Shown: positions 1-9,039, counted from the first letter of the stretch. The stretch is DNA of 63,103 bases from Halarchaeum acidiphilum MH1-52-1 (GCF_000474235.1 NZ_BATA01000005.1:1-63103), one strand, 5' to 3'. Notes: generated from the letters alone by a model not told the origin. Made by a program: numbers and translations.

Positions 1-10
1 TGATCCCGAA

Positions 11-90
11 GTCACTCGGTATCTGGTGTGTGCCTGATCGATGGTGAGCACTTCACTCTCGACACGCGGGTCACTCGGTATCTGGTGTGT
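11..90. repeat. Two 21-base direct repeats, period 59
   Basis: A perfect 21-base repeat beginning gtcactcggtatctgg occurs at 11-31 and again at 70-90, separated by 38 bases. The repeat-plus-gap length resembles a CRISPR unit, but there are only two copies visible and the unit does not match the clear CRISPR repeat at the other end of the window. It lies just past the 3-prime end of a restriction-modification gene. It may be the end of a repeat family that continues outside the window to the left. Confidence 0.6.
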
Positions 91-159
91 CGGTCGCACC
101 ATCGCCTCCCCCACGCTCGACGGGAAAGCGCCTCGCGTCGCTCGGCGACGGGGACGACG

Positions 160-1695
160 CTACTCTCCGACCGCCTCTTCGACGATCTCGATTTCCTCGT
201 CGCTCAGCCCGTAGAGGTCGTAGACGATCTCGTCGATGAGCGCGTCCGTCTGTTCGATCTTCGCGTCGAGGTCGTCCGCGCGGGCCTTCGTCTCCGCGTA
301 GCGTTCGAGGTCCGCCGCCACGTCGTCGGGATCGGGGAGCGTGACGGCTTGTAGGCGATCCACGAGCGAGTTCGTCTTCGTCGCGTTATCGCGGAAGCCC
401 GCGAAGCCGTCGGCCTTCTCGACGGCGACGGGGACGAACGCCTCGACGAGCGCGGCCGCGGTCTCCTCGAGGTCCGCGAGCGCGAACGCCTCCACGTAGT
501 CGGTCTCCGTGTACCCCCACTGGTCCGTCTCGTGGGCGTCCTCGTCGTCGGGCTTGTAGCGCGCCGTCGCCTCGATCGTCACCGTCCGGCCGTCGCGTCG
601 CGTCCGGACGTCGCCGACGCGGAGCTTCTCGTAGTCCTCCGTCGTCGCGTCGAGGACGTTCGCGGACGTCGGCTGATACAGTCCGACGTCCGGGAGCGCG
701 GGGCCGTCGGCGTAGTTGCCGAGGTAGTCGAGGAGGGAGAGATTGAGGGCGTGGCGGCGGCGTTTCAGGTCGGAGATTGTTTTCACTTCCTCTGTGAGCC
801 GGTCTTGACTATCGGCCTTCGCAATTGGCAAGTGTCTAACGTCATCTGGATAAACGTTCAATCCATCGCTTACTGAGTACTCAAAATAAAATTCAAGAAG
901 TGTTGAGTTCAGTATGCCAGTGAGATATCGAATGTCTATATCCTTACCAAATTCAGAAATCGTATCGACGTTTGGAATCGAACGCCGATTTCTGATTTCT
1001 TCTGGGATTTCTGTGAGATCGGAACCCCGAACGACAAAGACAACCTTTTCATTTCCGTACATTTCATCGTTATCGCATGCTACTTTCAAATCATTCGAAA
1101 TCTCACTAACAACTGCTTTATCATTCTCAAATAGCTCCGGAAAGGCAGGTCGGTGTAATTCATCCATAGCATATACCAGATATTCGCCATCGTAGTCAAT
1201 CCTGAAACGTTCAATATTACGACCCCGAATAAACGGCTTGATCATAGAATCTGGTCGTTCTGTGTGCCCTAGATCGCGTGCTCCTTCGAGTGCCTCAGCC
1301 TCATTCCCAAAAACGAATTTACTGAGGGAGCCCGGTTGAGCACCGAAACTAACATATGAGAACTCCCCAACACGCTCCGAGTCGATTTCAACTTGATCCA
1401 GTATGTCCGCTTTTTCCTCTGACAATCCTATAATTATCTTGTTTTCATATGTTTCCCTGAATATTGACTGGGGACAAGTATATGCCTCTCTTCGCTCAAT
1501 CCCTGATTTAAACTGCGTTATAGATCTGTTTGGCGGCTCCTTTTCTACACGAACGACTACTGGAGAGTTCGTTACTCCATCAAACACATTTGCGTCTCTC
1601 AGATCCCAGAGTTCGTCCAGAATATAGTTATTCAATATGTCTTCACGTAATATTTCCCCATAATCTGAGACTAGCCATTTATCGGGAACGATCAT
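160..1695 (-). CDS. Type IIG restriction-modification enzyme, C-terminal part (target recognition)
   Basis: This 511-aa product is the C-terminal half of an Eco57I-like enzyme. It starts with MIVPDKWLVS, which in this family directly follows the MTase core; the far C-terminus ends with the family-typical IDEIVYDLYGL and a run of acidic residues. The middle of the protein should be the target-recognition domain. Its ATG overlaps the upstream stop as ATGA at 1692-1695, so it could be translationally coupled, but the split falls beside a G7 run, so one extra G would fuse both halves into a protein of about 1,370 aa. The DNA from about 780 to 1840 is much AT-richer than both flanks. Identity as a family member is firm; being an independent gene is doubtful. 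Confidence 0.8.
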   Translation of the reverse strand: MIVPDKWLVSDYGEILREDILNNYILDELWDLRDANVFDGVTNSPVVVRVEKEPPNRSITQFKSGIERREAYTCPQSIFRETYENKIIIGLSEEKADILDQVEIDSERVGEFSYVSFGAQPGSLSKFVFGNEAEALEGARDLGHTERPDSMIKPFIRGRNIERFRIDYDGEYLVYAMDELHRPAFPELFENDKAVVSEISNDLKVACDNDEMYGNEKVVFVVRGSDLTEIPEEIRNRRSIPNVDTISEFGKDIDIRYLTGILNSTLLEFYFEYSVSDGLNVYPDDVRHLPIAKADSQDRLTEEVKTISDLKRRRHALNLSLLDYLGNYADGPALPDVGLYQPTSANVLDATTEDYEKLRVGDVRTRRDGRTVTIEATARYKPDDEDAHETDQWGYTETDYVEAFALADLEETAAALVEAFVPVAVEKADGFAGFRDNATKTNSLVDRLQAVTLPDPDDVAADLERYAETKARADDLDAKIEQTDALIDEIVYDLYGLSDEEIEIVEEAVGE

Positions 1696-4280
1696 CGATG
1701 AACCCCCCCTTGAGCCGTCAAATCTATTGACAACTCAAGAAATGGGATATATGCGTCTATACGTCCATATTCCGCTGATGGATACGTGTCTTTGAGATAG
1801 TCTATTGTCTTCTGCTCTACATTCTCAATGGATATATACGGCGGATTCCCGATCACGGCGTCGAACCCGGCGTCCGCCAATCGTTCGCCGTCCTCGCCGT
1901 AGAACGCGACGGGGAACTCCAGTTCCCAGTGGAAGAAGGCTTCCTCCTCGGCCATCGCTTGCGCGCTCCGGAACCAGTCCTGCTCGTCGATGTCGGCCCA
2001 CGCGTCGTCGCGGAGGGCTTCGGCCATGCGTTCTTCGGCGTCGTCGGGGACGTCGAGGCCGAACTCGGCGGCGGTGTGGACGTTCGCCATCGCGAGCAGG
2101 CGCTGGTAGAGCGCGTCGTCGCGGACGTCCTCGTAGACGGCCTCCATCTCCTTGATGTCCGAGAGCGTCTCGTTGTCGATGGCGAGCAGGTCCGTGAATC
2201 GCTCCATGACGTGCTCTAAGGCGCGCTGGCGGGTGTGATCGAAGGACTGCTGGAGGGTGAGTTGGCCGGCGTCGGTGTCGTCCCCCTCGGCGTCGCCGAG
2301 GACGTCCTCGATGTCGCTCCCGACGAGGGAGTTGCCCGTTTTGAGGTGGTGATCGAGGAAGGCGAGGGGCTGCTCGGCGGCGAGGGTGCGCAGCCAGAGC
2401 GAGACCTTCGCGAGTTCGGTCGCGAGCGGGTTCAGGTCGACGCCGTAGAGGCAGCGCTGGGCGACCTTCCGGCGCGCCCAGTTGATGTCGCGGAGTTCGC
2501 CCTCCTCGGTGGTGGGGTCGCTGATGCGCGCGTCGTCGCCGGCCGCGGCGGCCTGCTGGTCTTGGCGCTCTTGGGCGTCGATGATCTCGCGCGCGAGGTA
2601 GTCGACGGCGTTCACGAGGAAGTGCCCGGATCCCATCGCGGGATCGAGCACCGTCAAGTCGAAGACGCGCTCGGCGAACTCCTCGGCGAACTGCCCACCG
2701 CCGGCCTGCTCGAAGGGGTCCTGTGCGAGGAGGTCCTCGCGAATGTCGTCGACGAGCGGGCCGAGCGTCTCGTCGACGATGTACTCGACGACGTACTCGG
2801 GCGTGTAGTACGACCCGGTGGCCTTGCGCTCGCCGGCGTCCGTGCGGAGGTAGACGTCGTCCGCCTCGACCGCGACGGCGTCGTCCGCGTCGGCGGGGGC
2901 GTACTCGCCGTCGTCGAGCGTCAGCGGCTCGTCCGCGACGTCGAGGCGGTATTCGAGCAGGCCCTCGTAGATCGACCCGAGGTGGCGCTCGTCGAGCGAG
3001 GAGTAATCGACGAAGACCCGGCCGTCGTCGCCGTTGACCTCGCCGTCGCCGTCGTCGTCGGCCTCGCGACGCGCGAGGAGGTCGATGACGGCCGCGAGGT
3101 GCCGATCACCGACGTCGTGGGCGGCGAGGAAGCGCGCCTCCGCGCCGTCGTCGGGGTCGGGGTCGGTGCGGAACAGCCCGCCGTTGTACGCGGGGACGGA
3201 GAGCGTGTCGGGGTCGATGTCCTTCGCCGCGCTCCCCTGATCGATGAGTTCGAAGAGTTCGTCGAGGGTGTCCCAGAGCGTCGTCTGCCACGGCTGGTAG
3301 TGTTGGCGCGTCTCGTCGCGCTTCGTCGCGACCTCGCGCTTCAGGTCGTTGAGCGCGTAGCTGTCGGCGTAGATGTCGTTGTCCGTGGGGAGGAGGTCGC
3401 GCCCCTCGCTCTCGGCGTAGAGCACGAAGATCAGCCGGTAGAGGTAGATGAGCGAGCTGTCGTGGACGAGATCGAGATCCGAGCGATCGAGGTCGTCGTG
3501 TCGGTCGAGGAACCCCGCGGCGAGGGTGCGGATCGCCTCGTAGATGTTGTCCTGCAAGTCCTCGCCGATCGCCTCCGCGAAGACGCTCGACTCGTCGTGG
3601 ACGTCGTCGAGGAAGCACTCGCCCGAGGCGTCGGGGAGGAAGGCCTCGTGGCGGAAGAAGCAGTAGAAGTCCTTGAAGTCCGCCAGATCGGCGTCGCCGC
3701 TCTCGATGCCGTCGAGGAGCGCGGAGAGGTCGATCTCGTAGTAGGAGTCGAGGCGGTGGCTCGTCGGCCCGTAGTAGAGTCGCCACCGCTTCCCGTTCGT
3801 GAGGACGGCCCACTCGACCGGCGTCTCCTGCAGGTAGGCGTGGATCTGGTAGCTGGGGTTCTCGAAGTCGCGTTTCTCCTCGCCGCGCGTGTCGAGCTTT
3901 CGCCCCCAGCGCTTCGCGTCGGCGACGGCGACGGCCTCCGCGTAGAAGTCCTCGCGGTCGAACGCCGCGTCGGCCGCCTCGGCGCTCGGGAAGAAGCCGT
4001 AGTCGGGGCGGCGCGCGTTCCGCTGTACCGTCTCCTCGATCTCGAACGGGACGCCGAGAACGTCGAAGACCGGCCGGATGACGTTCCGTTCGAGTTGCGC
4101 TTCGTTGTAGTCGGCGACGCGGTCGCCCTTCTCCGCCCACAGGTCGCGGATCGACTCGTAGGCGTCGCGAACGGCGTCGTCGTCGACCGACAGCCACGGC
4201 TCGGTCTCCCGGAGATGGTCGTCGAGATAGTGATTCGAGAAGAGATCCCGGTTCGTCCGATAGGTGCGTGTCGGTTGCAT
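1692..4280 (-). CDS. Type IIG restriction-modification enzyme, N-terminal part (nuclease and MTase core)
   Basis: The 862-aa product carries an N-terminal PD-(D/E)XK-like nuclease region (RPDYGF near residue 90, ADAKRW near 119), then an N6-adenine MTase fold: motif I DPAMGSGHFL near residue 545 and motif IV NPPY near 810. Such single-chain enzymes both cut and methylate DNA and bind AdoMet. It stops at 1692 in the sequence after LTAQGG, exactly where the family normally continues into the recognition domain, which is found in another frame immediately downstream. The G7 run at 1703-1709 (written as C7 on the plus strand) is the likely site of frame loss, by sequencing undercall, mutation or slippage. 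No other restriction genes are visible in the window. Confidence 0.85.
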   Translation of the reverse strand: MQPTRTYRTNRDLFSNHYLDDHLRETEPWLSVDDDAVRDAYESIRDLWAEKGDRVADYNEAQLERNVIRPVFDVLGVPFEIEETVQRNARRPDYGFFPSAEAADAAFDREDFYAEAVAVADAKRWGRKLDTRGEEKRDFENPSYQIHAYLQETPVEWAVLTNGKRWRLYYGPTSHRLDSYYEIDLSALLDGIESGDADLADFKDFYCFFRHEAFLPDASGECFLDDVHDESSVFAEAIGEDLQDNIYEAIRTLAAGFLDRHDDLDRSDLDLVHDSSLIYLYRLIFVLYAESEGRDLLPTDNDIYADSYALNDLKREVATKRDETRQHYQPWQTTLWDTLDELFELIDQGSAAKDIDPDTLSVPAYNGGLFRTDPDPDDGAEARFLAAHDVGDRHLAAVIDLLARREADDDGDGEVNGDDGRVFVDYSSLDERHLGSIYEGLLEYRLDVADEPLTLDDGEYAPADADDAVAVEADDVYLRTDAGERKATGSYYTPEYVVEYIVDETLGPLVDDIREDLLAQDPFEQAGGGQFAEEFAERVFDLTVLDPAMGSGHFLVNAVDYLAREIIDAQERQDQQAAAAGDDARISDPTTEEGELRDINWARRKVAQRCLYGVDLNPLATELAKVSLWLRTLAAEQPLAFLDHHLKTGNSLVGSDIEDVLGDAEGDDTDAGQLTLQQSFDHTRQRALEHVMERFTDLLAIDNETLSDIKEMEAVYEDVRDDALYQRLLAMANVHTAAEFGLDVPDDAEERMAEALRDDAWADIDEQDWFRSAQAMAEEEAFFHWELEFPVAFYGEDGERLADAGFDAVIGNPPYISIENVEQKTIDYLKDTYPSAEYGRIDAYIPFLELSIDLTAQGGVHR
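1703..1709 (-). repeat. G7 homopolymer at the R-M gene split
   Basis: Seven consecutive G residues on the coding (minus) strand lie just before the premature stop. Eight (or five) would join the two reading frames into one continuous enzyme. Homopolymer tracts of this kind are slippage-prone, both in cells and in sequencing. Confidence 0.75.
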
Positions 4281-4805
4281 CGTCGAGTGCGCCGCGCTGA
4301 ATCGCGTGTCAGCGTCGTGTCTCGACGAGGGACCTGCTCCGACCTAACCCTTCCCCTCTCCGCTCGGTGATCCCGGGGTGTCGTGACCGGCCGCCCGTCG
4401 AGCGCCGCGCAATCGCGTCCTCGTGGACGCGGTCGTCGAACTGCGCCCCGACGTCGGCGACGGTCTCGGTCCGACGTGTCCGACGCGCGCGCGCGAGTCG
4501 CGTCGTGGGCGCGTCCGTGGATCGCACTGCGAAGAATACCGATCGTGAGGACGACGGACCGCGTCGCATCGTCGCTCGTCGGCTGGCGCGGGCCGAGTGC
4601 GTCGGAACCGGTGTCGCGGCGGCGAATCGAACCCGGAAGCTCTTAAGTCCCGGTCCCCTCTGTACGCATATCCGAAAGACGTGCGGTCCGCGACGACGCG
4701 CTCGTCGGGGACGCACCGCCATGTTCGACCGCGGTGGTCGGATGGGCTGTGCGTCGTCGTCGGTCGGATGCGTCGCCGCTGGAACGCATTGATCGGCCCA
4801 TACAC
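4281..4805. other. Intergenic region with a possible distal promoter for RNase J
   Basis: No convincing gene is visible in these 525 bases between the divergent R-M and RNase J genes. The only clear signal is ctcttaagtcc at about 4638-4648, which fits a haloarchaeal TATA box and would give a 5-prime leader of roughly 130 bases before RNase J. A T-loop-like gaatcgaaccc at 4621-4633 does not form a tRNA arm. Confidence 0.4.
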
Positions 4806-6143
4806 ATGGAAATCGAAATCGCGACAATCGGCGGCTATCAGGAAGTCGGCCGCAACATGACTGCCGTCCGTGCGGGCGACGACATCGTCGTCTTCGACAT
4901 GGGACTCAACCTCTCGCAGGTCCTCATTCACGACGACGTCCGGACGGAGCAGATGCACAGCCTCGACCTGATCGACATGGGCGCCATCCCGGATGACCGC
5001 GTCATGAGCGAACTCGAGGGCGACGTGAAGGCCATCGTGCCGACGCACGGCCACCTCGATCACATCGGCGCGATCGGGAAGCTCGCGCACCGCTACGACG
5101 CGCCCATCGTCGGGTCGCCGTTCACGATCGAACTCGTCCGACAGGAGATCGAGGACGAGTCGAAGTTCGACGTCGACAACGAACTCATCAAGATGGAGGG
5201 CGGCGAGACGATGGAGATCGGCGACGAGGTCGATATGGAGTTCGTCCACGTCACACACTCGATCGTCGGTGCCGTCAGCCCCGTTCTTCACACGCCCGAG
5301 GGCGCGGTCATCTACGGGCTGGACAAGCGCATCGACCACAACCCCGTGCTCGAGGATCCCTTCGACATGGAGCGCTTCCGCGAACTTGGCGACGAGGGCG
5401 TCTTCGCCTACATCGAGGACTGCACGAACGCGGGCCGGAAGGGCCGCACGCCGAGCGAGTCGCTCGCGCGCGAGCACCTCCGTGACACCCTCAAGAGCTT
5501 CGAGGACTACACGGGCGGTATCGTCGCGACGACGTTCTCCAGTCACGTCTCGCGCGTCTCCAGTCTCGTCGAGTTCGCGAAGGAGATCGGCCGCAAGCCC
5601 ATCCTCCTCGGGCGCTCGATGGAGAAGTACACGAACACCGCGCGTGATCTGGGCTACCCGATCCCGGACGACCTCGAAATCTACGGCCATCGGCGCTCGC
5701 GCGAGCGCGCCTTCAAGCGCATCATGAACGAGGGGAAGGGCAACTTCCTCCCGGTCGTCACCGGCCATCAGGGCGAGCCGCGCGCGATGCTCACCCGGAT
5801 GGCGCGCGACGAGACGCCGTTCAAGTTCGACGAGGGCGACAAGGTCGTCTTCAGCGCCCGGGTCATCCCGGAGCCGACGAACGAGGGTCAGCGATACGCC
5901 GCCGAGAAGCTCCTGAAGATGCAGGGCGCACGCATCTACGACGAGATCCACGTCTCCGGCCACCTCCGCGAGGAGGGCCACTATCAGATGCTCGACGCCG
6001 TCCGCCCCGACAACATCATCCCCGCCCACCAGTCCCTCAGCGGCATCGCGCCGTACGTCGACCTCGCGGAGTCGAAGGGGTACACCGTCGGCGAGGACCT
6101 CCACATCTCCCGCAACGGCAACATCGTCCAGCTGAACGAGTAA
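4806..6143 (+). CDS. rnj: Archaeal ribonuclease J (5-prime to 3-prime exoribonuclease)
   Basis: The 445-aa protein is a metallo-beta-lactamase/beta-CASP RNase. The zinc-binding signature [10 protein letters not shown] lies near residue 79, VHVTHSI follows near 145, and the beta-CASP part ends with the conserved [10 protein letters not shown] near residue 385 and PAHQSL. Archaeal RNase J degrades RNA from the 5-prime end in the cytoplasm. I chose the ATG at 4806 ([10 protein letters not shown]) because homologues start right at the first beta strand; an in-frame extension to 4734 encodes arginine-rich noise. It is the first gene on the plus strand after the R-M gene and appears monocistronic, with a T-rich stretch after its stop. 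Confidence 0.93.
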   Translation: MEIEIATIGGYQEVGRNMTAVRAGDDIVVFDMGLNLSQVLIHDDVRTEQMHSLDLIDMGAIPDDRVMSELEGDVKAIVPTHGHLDHIGAIGKLAHRYDAPIVGSPFTIELVRQEIEDESKFDVDNELIKMEGGETMEIGDEVDMEFVHVTHSIVGAVSPVLHTPEGAVIYGLDKRIDHNPVLEDPFDMERFRELGDEGVFAYIEDCTNAGRKGRTPSESLAREHLRDTLKSFEDYTGGIVATTFSSHVSRVSSLVEFAKEIGRKPILLGRSMEKYTNTARDLGYPIPDDLEIYGHRRSRERAFKRIMNEGKGNFLPVVTGHQGEPRAMLTRMARDETPFKFDEGDKVVFSARVIPEPTNEGQRYAAEKLLKMQGARIYDEIHVSGHLREEGHYQMLDAVRPDNIIPAHQSLSGIAPYVDLAESKGYTVGEDLHISRNGNIVQLNE

Positions 6144-6658
6144 CGCGGCTTCTCGTTTCTCCCCGTCCCCATTCTTTCACGCCGGCCAGCGGCGGCTCCG
6201 ACGTCTCAGTGCCCGACGAGCGTCCACGTCCACTCGCCGTGCGTCCGCGGACCGAGAGTCACGGGTCGACGCGTGGCGGCGTCCCGCGTTCGGCCCCCGT
6301 ACCGGCTGCGAGCGGTGTCGGCTGTCTCGCTGTCCCGCGTCGCGTTCATGCGCGCTGACCCGCCGGTGACGCCGCGCTCCGGTCGGTTCCGCGTCCGGAC
6401 GCGAGCACGACGCGAGCACGACGCGAGACGTGGCGTTCTCGATGGCGCGGCCGTCACCGTTGACGGCGCGGCCGGTGGTCGAGTCCCCGGTGGGTTCGAT
6501 CGTCTCCGTGCCGTTCGCGCGCGAGACGCCGTCCAGTTCTCAACGGCCGAGTTCGGGGGCCTCCGGCGGGCACGCCGGTATGGACGTCTCGCGACGCGCG
6601 TGGAGTGGCGGATTCGAACGGGCACAGCGTTCTTGGATGCGCCGCAGTCAGCGTCGGC
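6144..6658. other. Intergenic region, possibly holding a decayed minus-strand gene
   Basis: No intact gene is seen over 515 bases. On the minus strand between about 6210 and 6540 there are protein-like pieces in different frames (one with ETIEPTGDSTTGRAVNGDG, one ending GEWTWTLVGH at a stop at 6206), interrupted by an 11-base tandem duplication (gcgagcacgac) near 6400-6427. This suggests, weakly, the remains of a secreted or surface protein. The start of the next broken gene is at 6659. Confidence 0.3.
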
Positions 6659-7225
6659 ATGGACGGACTCGTCGCGGGCGCGCACGGCGCGGTCGGCCAA
6701 CACGTCACGCGCCTGCTCGCGGAGCACGACGACCACGAGGCGTACGGACTGGCGCGAAAGCCCGCGTTCGACGACGGGATCGACGCGCTCGGTGCGACGC
6801 CGGTCCGGGGCGACGTGACGAATCCGGACTCGCTCGCCGACGCGGTCGCCGGTCGGGACGCCGTGATCTTCGCGGCGGGTTCGAGCGGCGAGGACGTCAC
6901 CAGAACGCGGAGTCGCCCGCGGAGAGTTCGGAGGGTCTCCGCGAGTACCTCCGGGCGAAGGCGGGGGCGGAGGCGGACGCGTACCTGCGGGAGAGCGATC
7001 TCACGCACACGATCGTCCGACCGGGGTCGCTGACGGACGAGGACGGCACGGGTCACGTTCGGACGGATGCGGACCTCGATCGGGAGCGCGACGGTCCCGC
7101 GCGAGGACACCGCGGCGACGCTCGTCGCGGCGCTCCCGATGGCGAGCACGTACGACCTCACGTTCGAGGTGCTCGCCGGCGACACCCCGATCGAGGTCGC
7201 GATCGGGGACCCGCTGGACGACTGA
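6659..7225 (+). pseudogene. NAD(P)-binding epimerase / SDR-family protein, decayed
   Basis: The N-terminus MDGLVAGAHGAVGQHVTRLL is a Rossmann-fold glycine motif (GAHGAVG) of the atypical SDR/NmrA type, followed by the expected GDVTNPDSL and VIFAAGSSG. The frame then jumps at about 6898: about 30 residues that should contain the SDR middle are missing, and the sequence resumes in another frame with LREYLRAKAGAEAYL-like and THTIVRPGSL. A second frame change near 7080 leads to PREDTAATLVAAL and the true stop at 7223-7225. Two lesions including an internal deletion make this a real pseudogene rather than a read error. Its neighbours, RNase J and the Dps operon, give no functional link. Confidence 0.75.
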
Positions 7226-7264
7226 GCGACGGGACGGGATAGCGCCAACGCACATCTAATTCGG

Positions 7265-7280
7265 TTTAGGAGAACCTAAA
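7265..7280. promoter_or_regulatory. Iron-type operator palindrome upstream of the Dps operon
   Basis: Perfect TTTAGG-AGAA-CCTAAA. The same 6-4-6 palindrome recurs at 9312-9327 and 21113-21130. It resembles DtxR/SirR/Idr-family boxes. Here it sits 73-88 bases before the dps ATG, upstream of the likely TATA box, so it may be an activating site. Confidence 0.7.
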
Positions 7281-7319
7281 TTTAGGGTGGGTGAAAAAAT
7301 ATTCTCTATGGAGAAAACA

Positions 7320-7327
7320 TTTAACTA
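7320..7327 (+). promoter_or_regulatory. Probable TATA box for the Dps operon
   Basis: tttaacta lies 26-33 bases before the ATG at 7353, the spacing expected for a leaderless haloarchaeal transcript. Confidence 0.5.
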
Positions 7328-7352
7328 CGTGGGGCGCCTTGTTGCTACCACG

Positions 7353-7898
7353 ATGAGCACCCAGAAGACAGTCCGTCGCGAAGCGGGTACCGTCGAGGAG
7401 AACGCGCTGCGACTCGATCGGGGGAAGGCCGAGCAGATCGTCGAAGCGCTCAACACGGACCTCGCCGCGTCCTACGTGCTGTACCACCAGCTTCGCAAGC
7501 ACCACTGGAACGTCGAGGGTGCCGAGTTCAACGACCTCCACGAGTTCCTCGGCGACCGCGCCGAGGAGGCCGAGGACGCCGCCGACGACATCGCGGAGCG
7601 GGTTCAGGCGCTCGGTGGCGTCCCGGTGAGCGGCCCGGCCGCCCTCGGGGAGCACGCGCCCGTCGACTTCGAGGGCGAGGACGTCTACGACATCCGCACC
7701 TCGCTCGAGAACGACCGGGAGATGTACGGCGACATCATCGAGTCGGTCCGCGACCACGTCGCGCTCGCCGAGGACCTCGGCGACTACGCGACGAGCGAGC
7801 TCCTGCGCGACGTCCTCGAAGAGCTGGAGGACGACGCCCACGACATCGACCACTACCTCGAAGACGACACTCTCGTCCTCGAGAGCGCGACCAACTGA
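7353..7898 (+). CDS. dpsA: Dps-family ferroxidase/ferritin-like protein (DpsA)
   Basis: This 181-aa protein is a Dps-type mini-ferritin that oxidises Fe(II), stores iron and protects DNA. Using its own numbering the ferroxidase ligands are all present: H51 (before W52), H63, D78 and E82, the same positions as in E. coli Dps. The signature KHHWNVEGAEF and AERVQALGG are typical. I start at MSTQKTVRR (7353) because the sequence upstream is promoter-like; an in-frame extension to 7287 runs through the TATA box. It leads three tandem paralogues on one strand and is preceded by an iron-type palindrome at 7265. Confidence 0.92.
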   Translation: MSTQKTVRREAGTVEENALRLDRGKAEQIVEALNTDLAASYVLYHQLRKHHWNVEGAEFNDLHEFLGDRAEEAEDAADDIAERVQALGGVPVSGPAALGEHAPVDFEGEDVYDIRTSLENDREMYGDIIESVRDHVALAEDLGDYATSELLRDVLEELEDDAHDIDHYLEDDTLVLESATN

Positions 7899-7903
7899 AC
7901 ACG

Positions 7904-8482
7904 ATGGCAGAGTCACGGACCGGGCGTCTGGTGCGCGCGCTCGACGGCGCGGCCGTCCGTCAGGAGTGGGGGACGATCACGGAGAACGCCGTCCGGCTCG
8001 ATCCCGAGGACGCCGCACGGATGGTCGAGGCGCTCAACGCCGACCACGCCGGCGCGTTCAATCTGTTCTACGTCCTGCGCAAGCACTACTGGATCGCGGA
8101 GGGCGCCGAGCACGAGGACGTCGCCGACGTGCTGAAAGAGCAATACGAACGCGCGCGCGAGCTGAACGACGACCTCGCGGAGCGCATCGCCACGCTCGGC
8201 GGCGTTCCGGCGAGCACGCCACCGAACCTGCAGGAGTACGCGCCGGTCCACTTGGAGGCCGAACATCACTTCGACCTCCGGGCGTCCCTCGAGGGCGACC
8301 TCGAGGGCTACGCCACGCTCGTCGCGAGCATGCGCGAGCACGTCGGGCTGGCGAAGGAACTCGGCGACGAGGCGACCGTCGAACTCCTGCAGGATCGCCT
8401 CGAAGTGCTCGAGGAGGACGCGAACGACATCGAGGAGTTCCTCGAAGACGATACGCTCGTCACGGGGGGGATGACGCGATGA
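7904..8482 (+). CDS. Dps paralogue 2, lacking two ferroxidase histidines
   Basis: A 192-aa Dps-fold protein, 5 bases after dpsA and clearly a diverged copy (RKHYWIAEGAE, ERIATLGGVPAS, DANDIEEFLEDDTLV). The ferroxidase histidines are replaced: Y62 for the first and A74 for the second, while D89 and E93 remain. It therefore should not build a full ferroxidase centre. It may form mixed cages with the active subunit or act mainly as a DNA or iron binder; this is inference. Its stop overlaps the next ATG as ATGA, so the genes are co-translated. Confidence 0.88.
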   Translation: MAESRTGRLVRALDGAAVRQEWGTITENAVRLDPEDAARMVEALNADHAGAFNLFYVLRKHYWIAEGAEHEDVADVLKEQYERARELNDDLAERIATLGGVPASTPPNLQEYAPVHLEAEHHFDLRASLEGDLEGYATLVASMREHVGLAKELGDEATVELLQDRLEVLEEDANDIEEFLEDDTLVTGGMTR

Positions 8483-9039
8483 GCGCGCCACACCTCCGCA
8501 ACCCCGGCGAGGACGCCCTTCGACGGGAGTGGGACACCGTCGGCGACAACGAGCTTCGCCTCGATCGAGCCGACGCCGCGCGCGTCGTCGAGGCGCTCAA
8601 CGCCGATCTCTCCGGGCTGTACATCCTGTTCAATCAGCTTCGCAAGCACTACTGGACGATGGAGGGCGCGGAGGTCCGGCCGGTGATCGAGTTCCTCGAG
8701 GACGCCGCGGACCGCCTCTCGGAGGCGACCGACGAGATCGCGATCCGCGTCCACGCGCTCGGCGGCGTCCCCGTCAACGGCCCGATGGGGATCCGCCAGC
8801 ACGCCCCGATGCGCATCGAGGGCGCGGACGTCTACGCGCTTCGCCCCTCGATCCGAAACGACCTCGAGGCGTACGCGATCCTCGTCGCACAGATGCGCGA
8901 GCACGTCGAACTCGCACAGGACGTCGGCGACGAGACGACCGTGGAGATCCTCCGCGAGCACCTGCGGACCATCGAGGAGGACGCCCACGACGTCGAGAAG
9001 CTCCTCGCGGACGACACGCTCGTCCGCGCGGAGGAGTGA
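8479..9039 (+). CDS. Dps paralogue 3, lacking most ferroxidase ligands
   Basis: A 186-aa Dps-fold protein whose ATG overlaps the previous stop (ATGA at 8479-8482). Conserved surroundings include FNQLRKHYW, RVHALGGVPVNGP and EEDAHDVEKLLADDTLV. In the ferroxidase positions it has Y58, I70 and I89, keeping only D85, so it is the most divergent of the three and almost certainly not a ferroxidase. Its place at the end of the operon suggests it arose by tandem duplication and then took a structural or other role. Mixed cages with DpsA are a possibility I cannot test from sequence. Confidence 0.88.
   Translation: MSAPHLRNPGEDALRREWDTVGDNELRLDRADAARVVEALNADLSGLYILFNQLRKHYWTMEGAEVRPVIEFLEDAADRLSEATDEIAIRVHALGGVPVNGPMGIRQHAPMRIEGADVYALRPSIRNDLEAYAILVAQMREHVELAQDVGDETTVEILREHLRTIEEDAHDVEKLLADDTLVRAEE

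Noticed and set aside
160-1695. Type I specificity subunit as an alternative identity
   Set aside because: The product begins with the sequence that follows the MTase core in Eco57I-type enzymes and lacks the paired repeats of HsdS.
2235-4370. Long 711-aa plus-strand open frame opposite the R-M gene
   Set aside because: Low-complexity Val/Glu/Arg sequence typical of antisense frames in GC-rich DNA; the minus-strand enzyme explains the region.
4615-4640. T-loop-like sequence gaatcgaaccc suggesting a tRNA
   Set aside because: The bases on both sides do not pair into a five-bp stem and no acceptor stem is found.
6603-6625. gattcgaacgg near the epimerase start, similar to a T-loop
   Set aside because: No stem pairing; no other tRNA arms nearby.
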